Assembly: GCA_023269335.1 (NCBI GenBank)
Contig: JAHFTM010000147.1
Location: forward strand, 1 to 5,586
Length of the DNA stretch: 5,586 nucleotides
Reading direction: 5' to 3'
Source of the DNA: Chlamydiia bacterium
Lineage (GTDB): Bacteria > Chlamydiota > Chlamydiia > Chlamydiales > FEN-1388
Each line of letters begins with the position of its first letter. The first letter of the stretch is position 1. This document shows positions 5,514-5,586 of this stretch, piece by piece. The position numbers and the translations under genes were made by a program. The notes under the pieces were generated by a model. The model ran no database searches, was not told the origin of the DNA, and saw nothing but the letters and a program-made list of their open reading frames with translations.

Positions 5514-5586
5514 GTGCGCTATAGTATCAAACAAACGAGCCCGCTTCTTGACGCGCTCGCTAATCATTTTCCAGAAAGTTCAAGAA
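5514..5586 (+). CDS. Start of a gene cut by the right edge, possibly an S4-domain pseudouridine synthase (RluA type)
   Basis: From GTG 5514 the frame is open to the window end (24 residues). It has a good promoter and a Shine-Dalgarno site at correct spacing, so this is very likely the 5' end of a real gene. The visible beginning MRYSIKQTSP, then LLDALANHFPESSR, resembles the first strand and helix of the S4 RNA-binding domain in RluA/RluD-type pseudouridine synthases. There, a short beta strand is followed by a leucine-rich helix ending in a Ser-Arg or Ser-Lys pair. The family call rests on very few residues and is tentative. The overlapping frame from TTG 5512 is also open but gives an unlikely, strongly basic product with no family resemblance. 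Confidence 0.55.
   Translation, partial: MRYSIKQTSPLLDALANHFPESSR

Overview
This 5.6-kb window looks like the chromosome of an obligate intracellular bacterium, most likely a chlamydia of the amoeba-symbiont type (Parachlamydiales). This is inferred from three things. One is a eukaryotic-type protein kinase of the kind expanded in those genomes. The second is a Prx1-type peroxiredoxin of the sort chlamydiae carry. The third is an enolase whose C-terminal half reads like chlamydial enolases. No 16S or other decisive marker is present, so the placement is tentative.

Left part (1-2082) is accessory in character. A protein-kinase gene runs rightward and is cut by the left edge: its frame is open from base 1. 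It meets, tail to tail, an unrecognised 292-residue protein read leftward. That protein has a low-complexity N-terminus and a helical body, and its strong sigma70-like promoter carries an operator-like dyad across the -35 box.

Middle part (2083-3646) reads rightward. It holds a tRNA-Arg(ACG) with its own plausible promoter, a glyoxalase-II-like metallo-beta-lactamase-fold hydrolase, and a typical 2-Cys peroxiredoxin. The last two are separated by 44 bp and form a small detoxification pair (thioesters/aldehyde adducts and peroxides).

Right part (3660-5586) reads mostly leftward. Enolase (eno) is followed by a 141-residue uncharacterised protein with its own perfect extended -10 promoter; that protein converges on the peroxiredoxin gene. 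A divergent gene starts at 5514 and runs off the right edge. Only 24 residues are visible, and they resemble the start of an S4-domain RluA-type pseudouridine synthase. Its promoter (TTGTCA-17-TATAAT) overlaps the enolase start codon.

The most interesting observation is in the kinase. The usual ATP-binding lysine of strand beta-3 is a cysteine (VANC), and a lysine stands at the third glycine position of the Gly-rich loop (GAGFHKRV). This is the arrangement that defines eukaryotic WNK kinases. No CRISPR array, insertion sequence or large repeat was seen.
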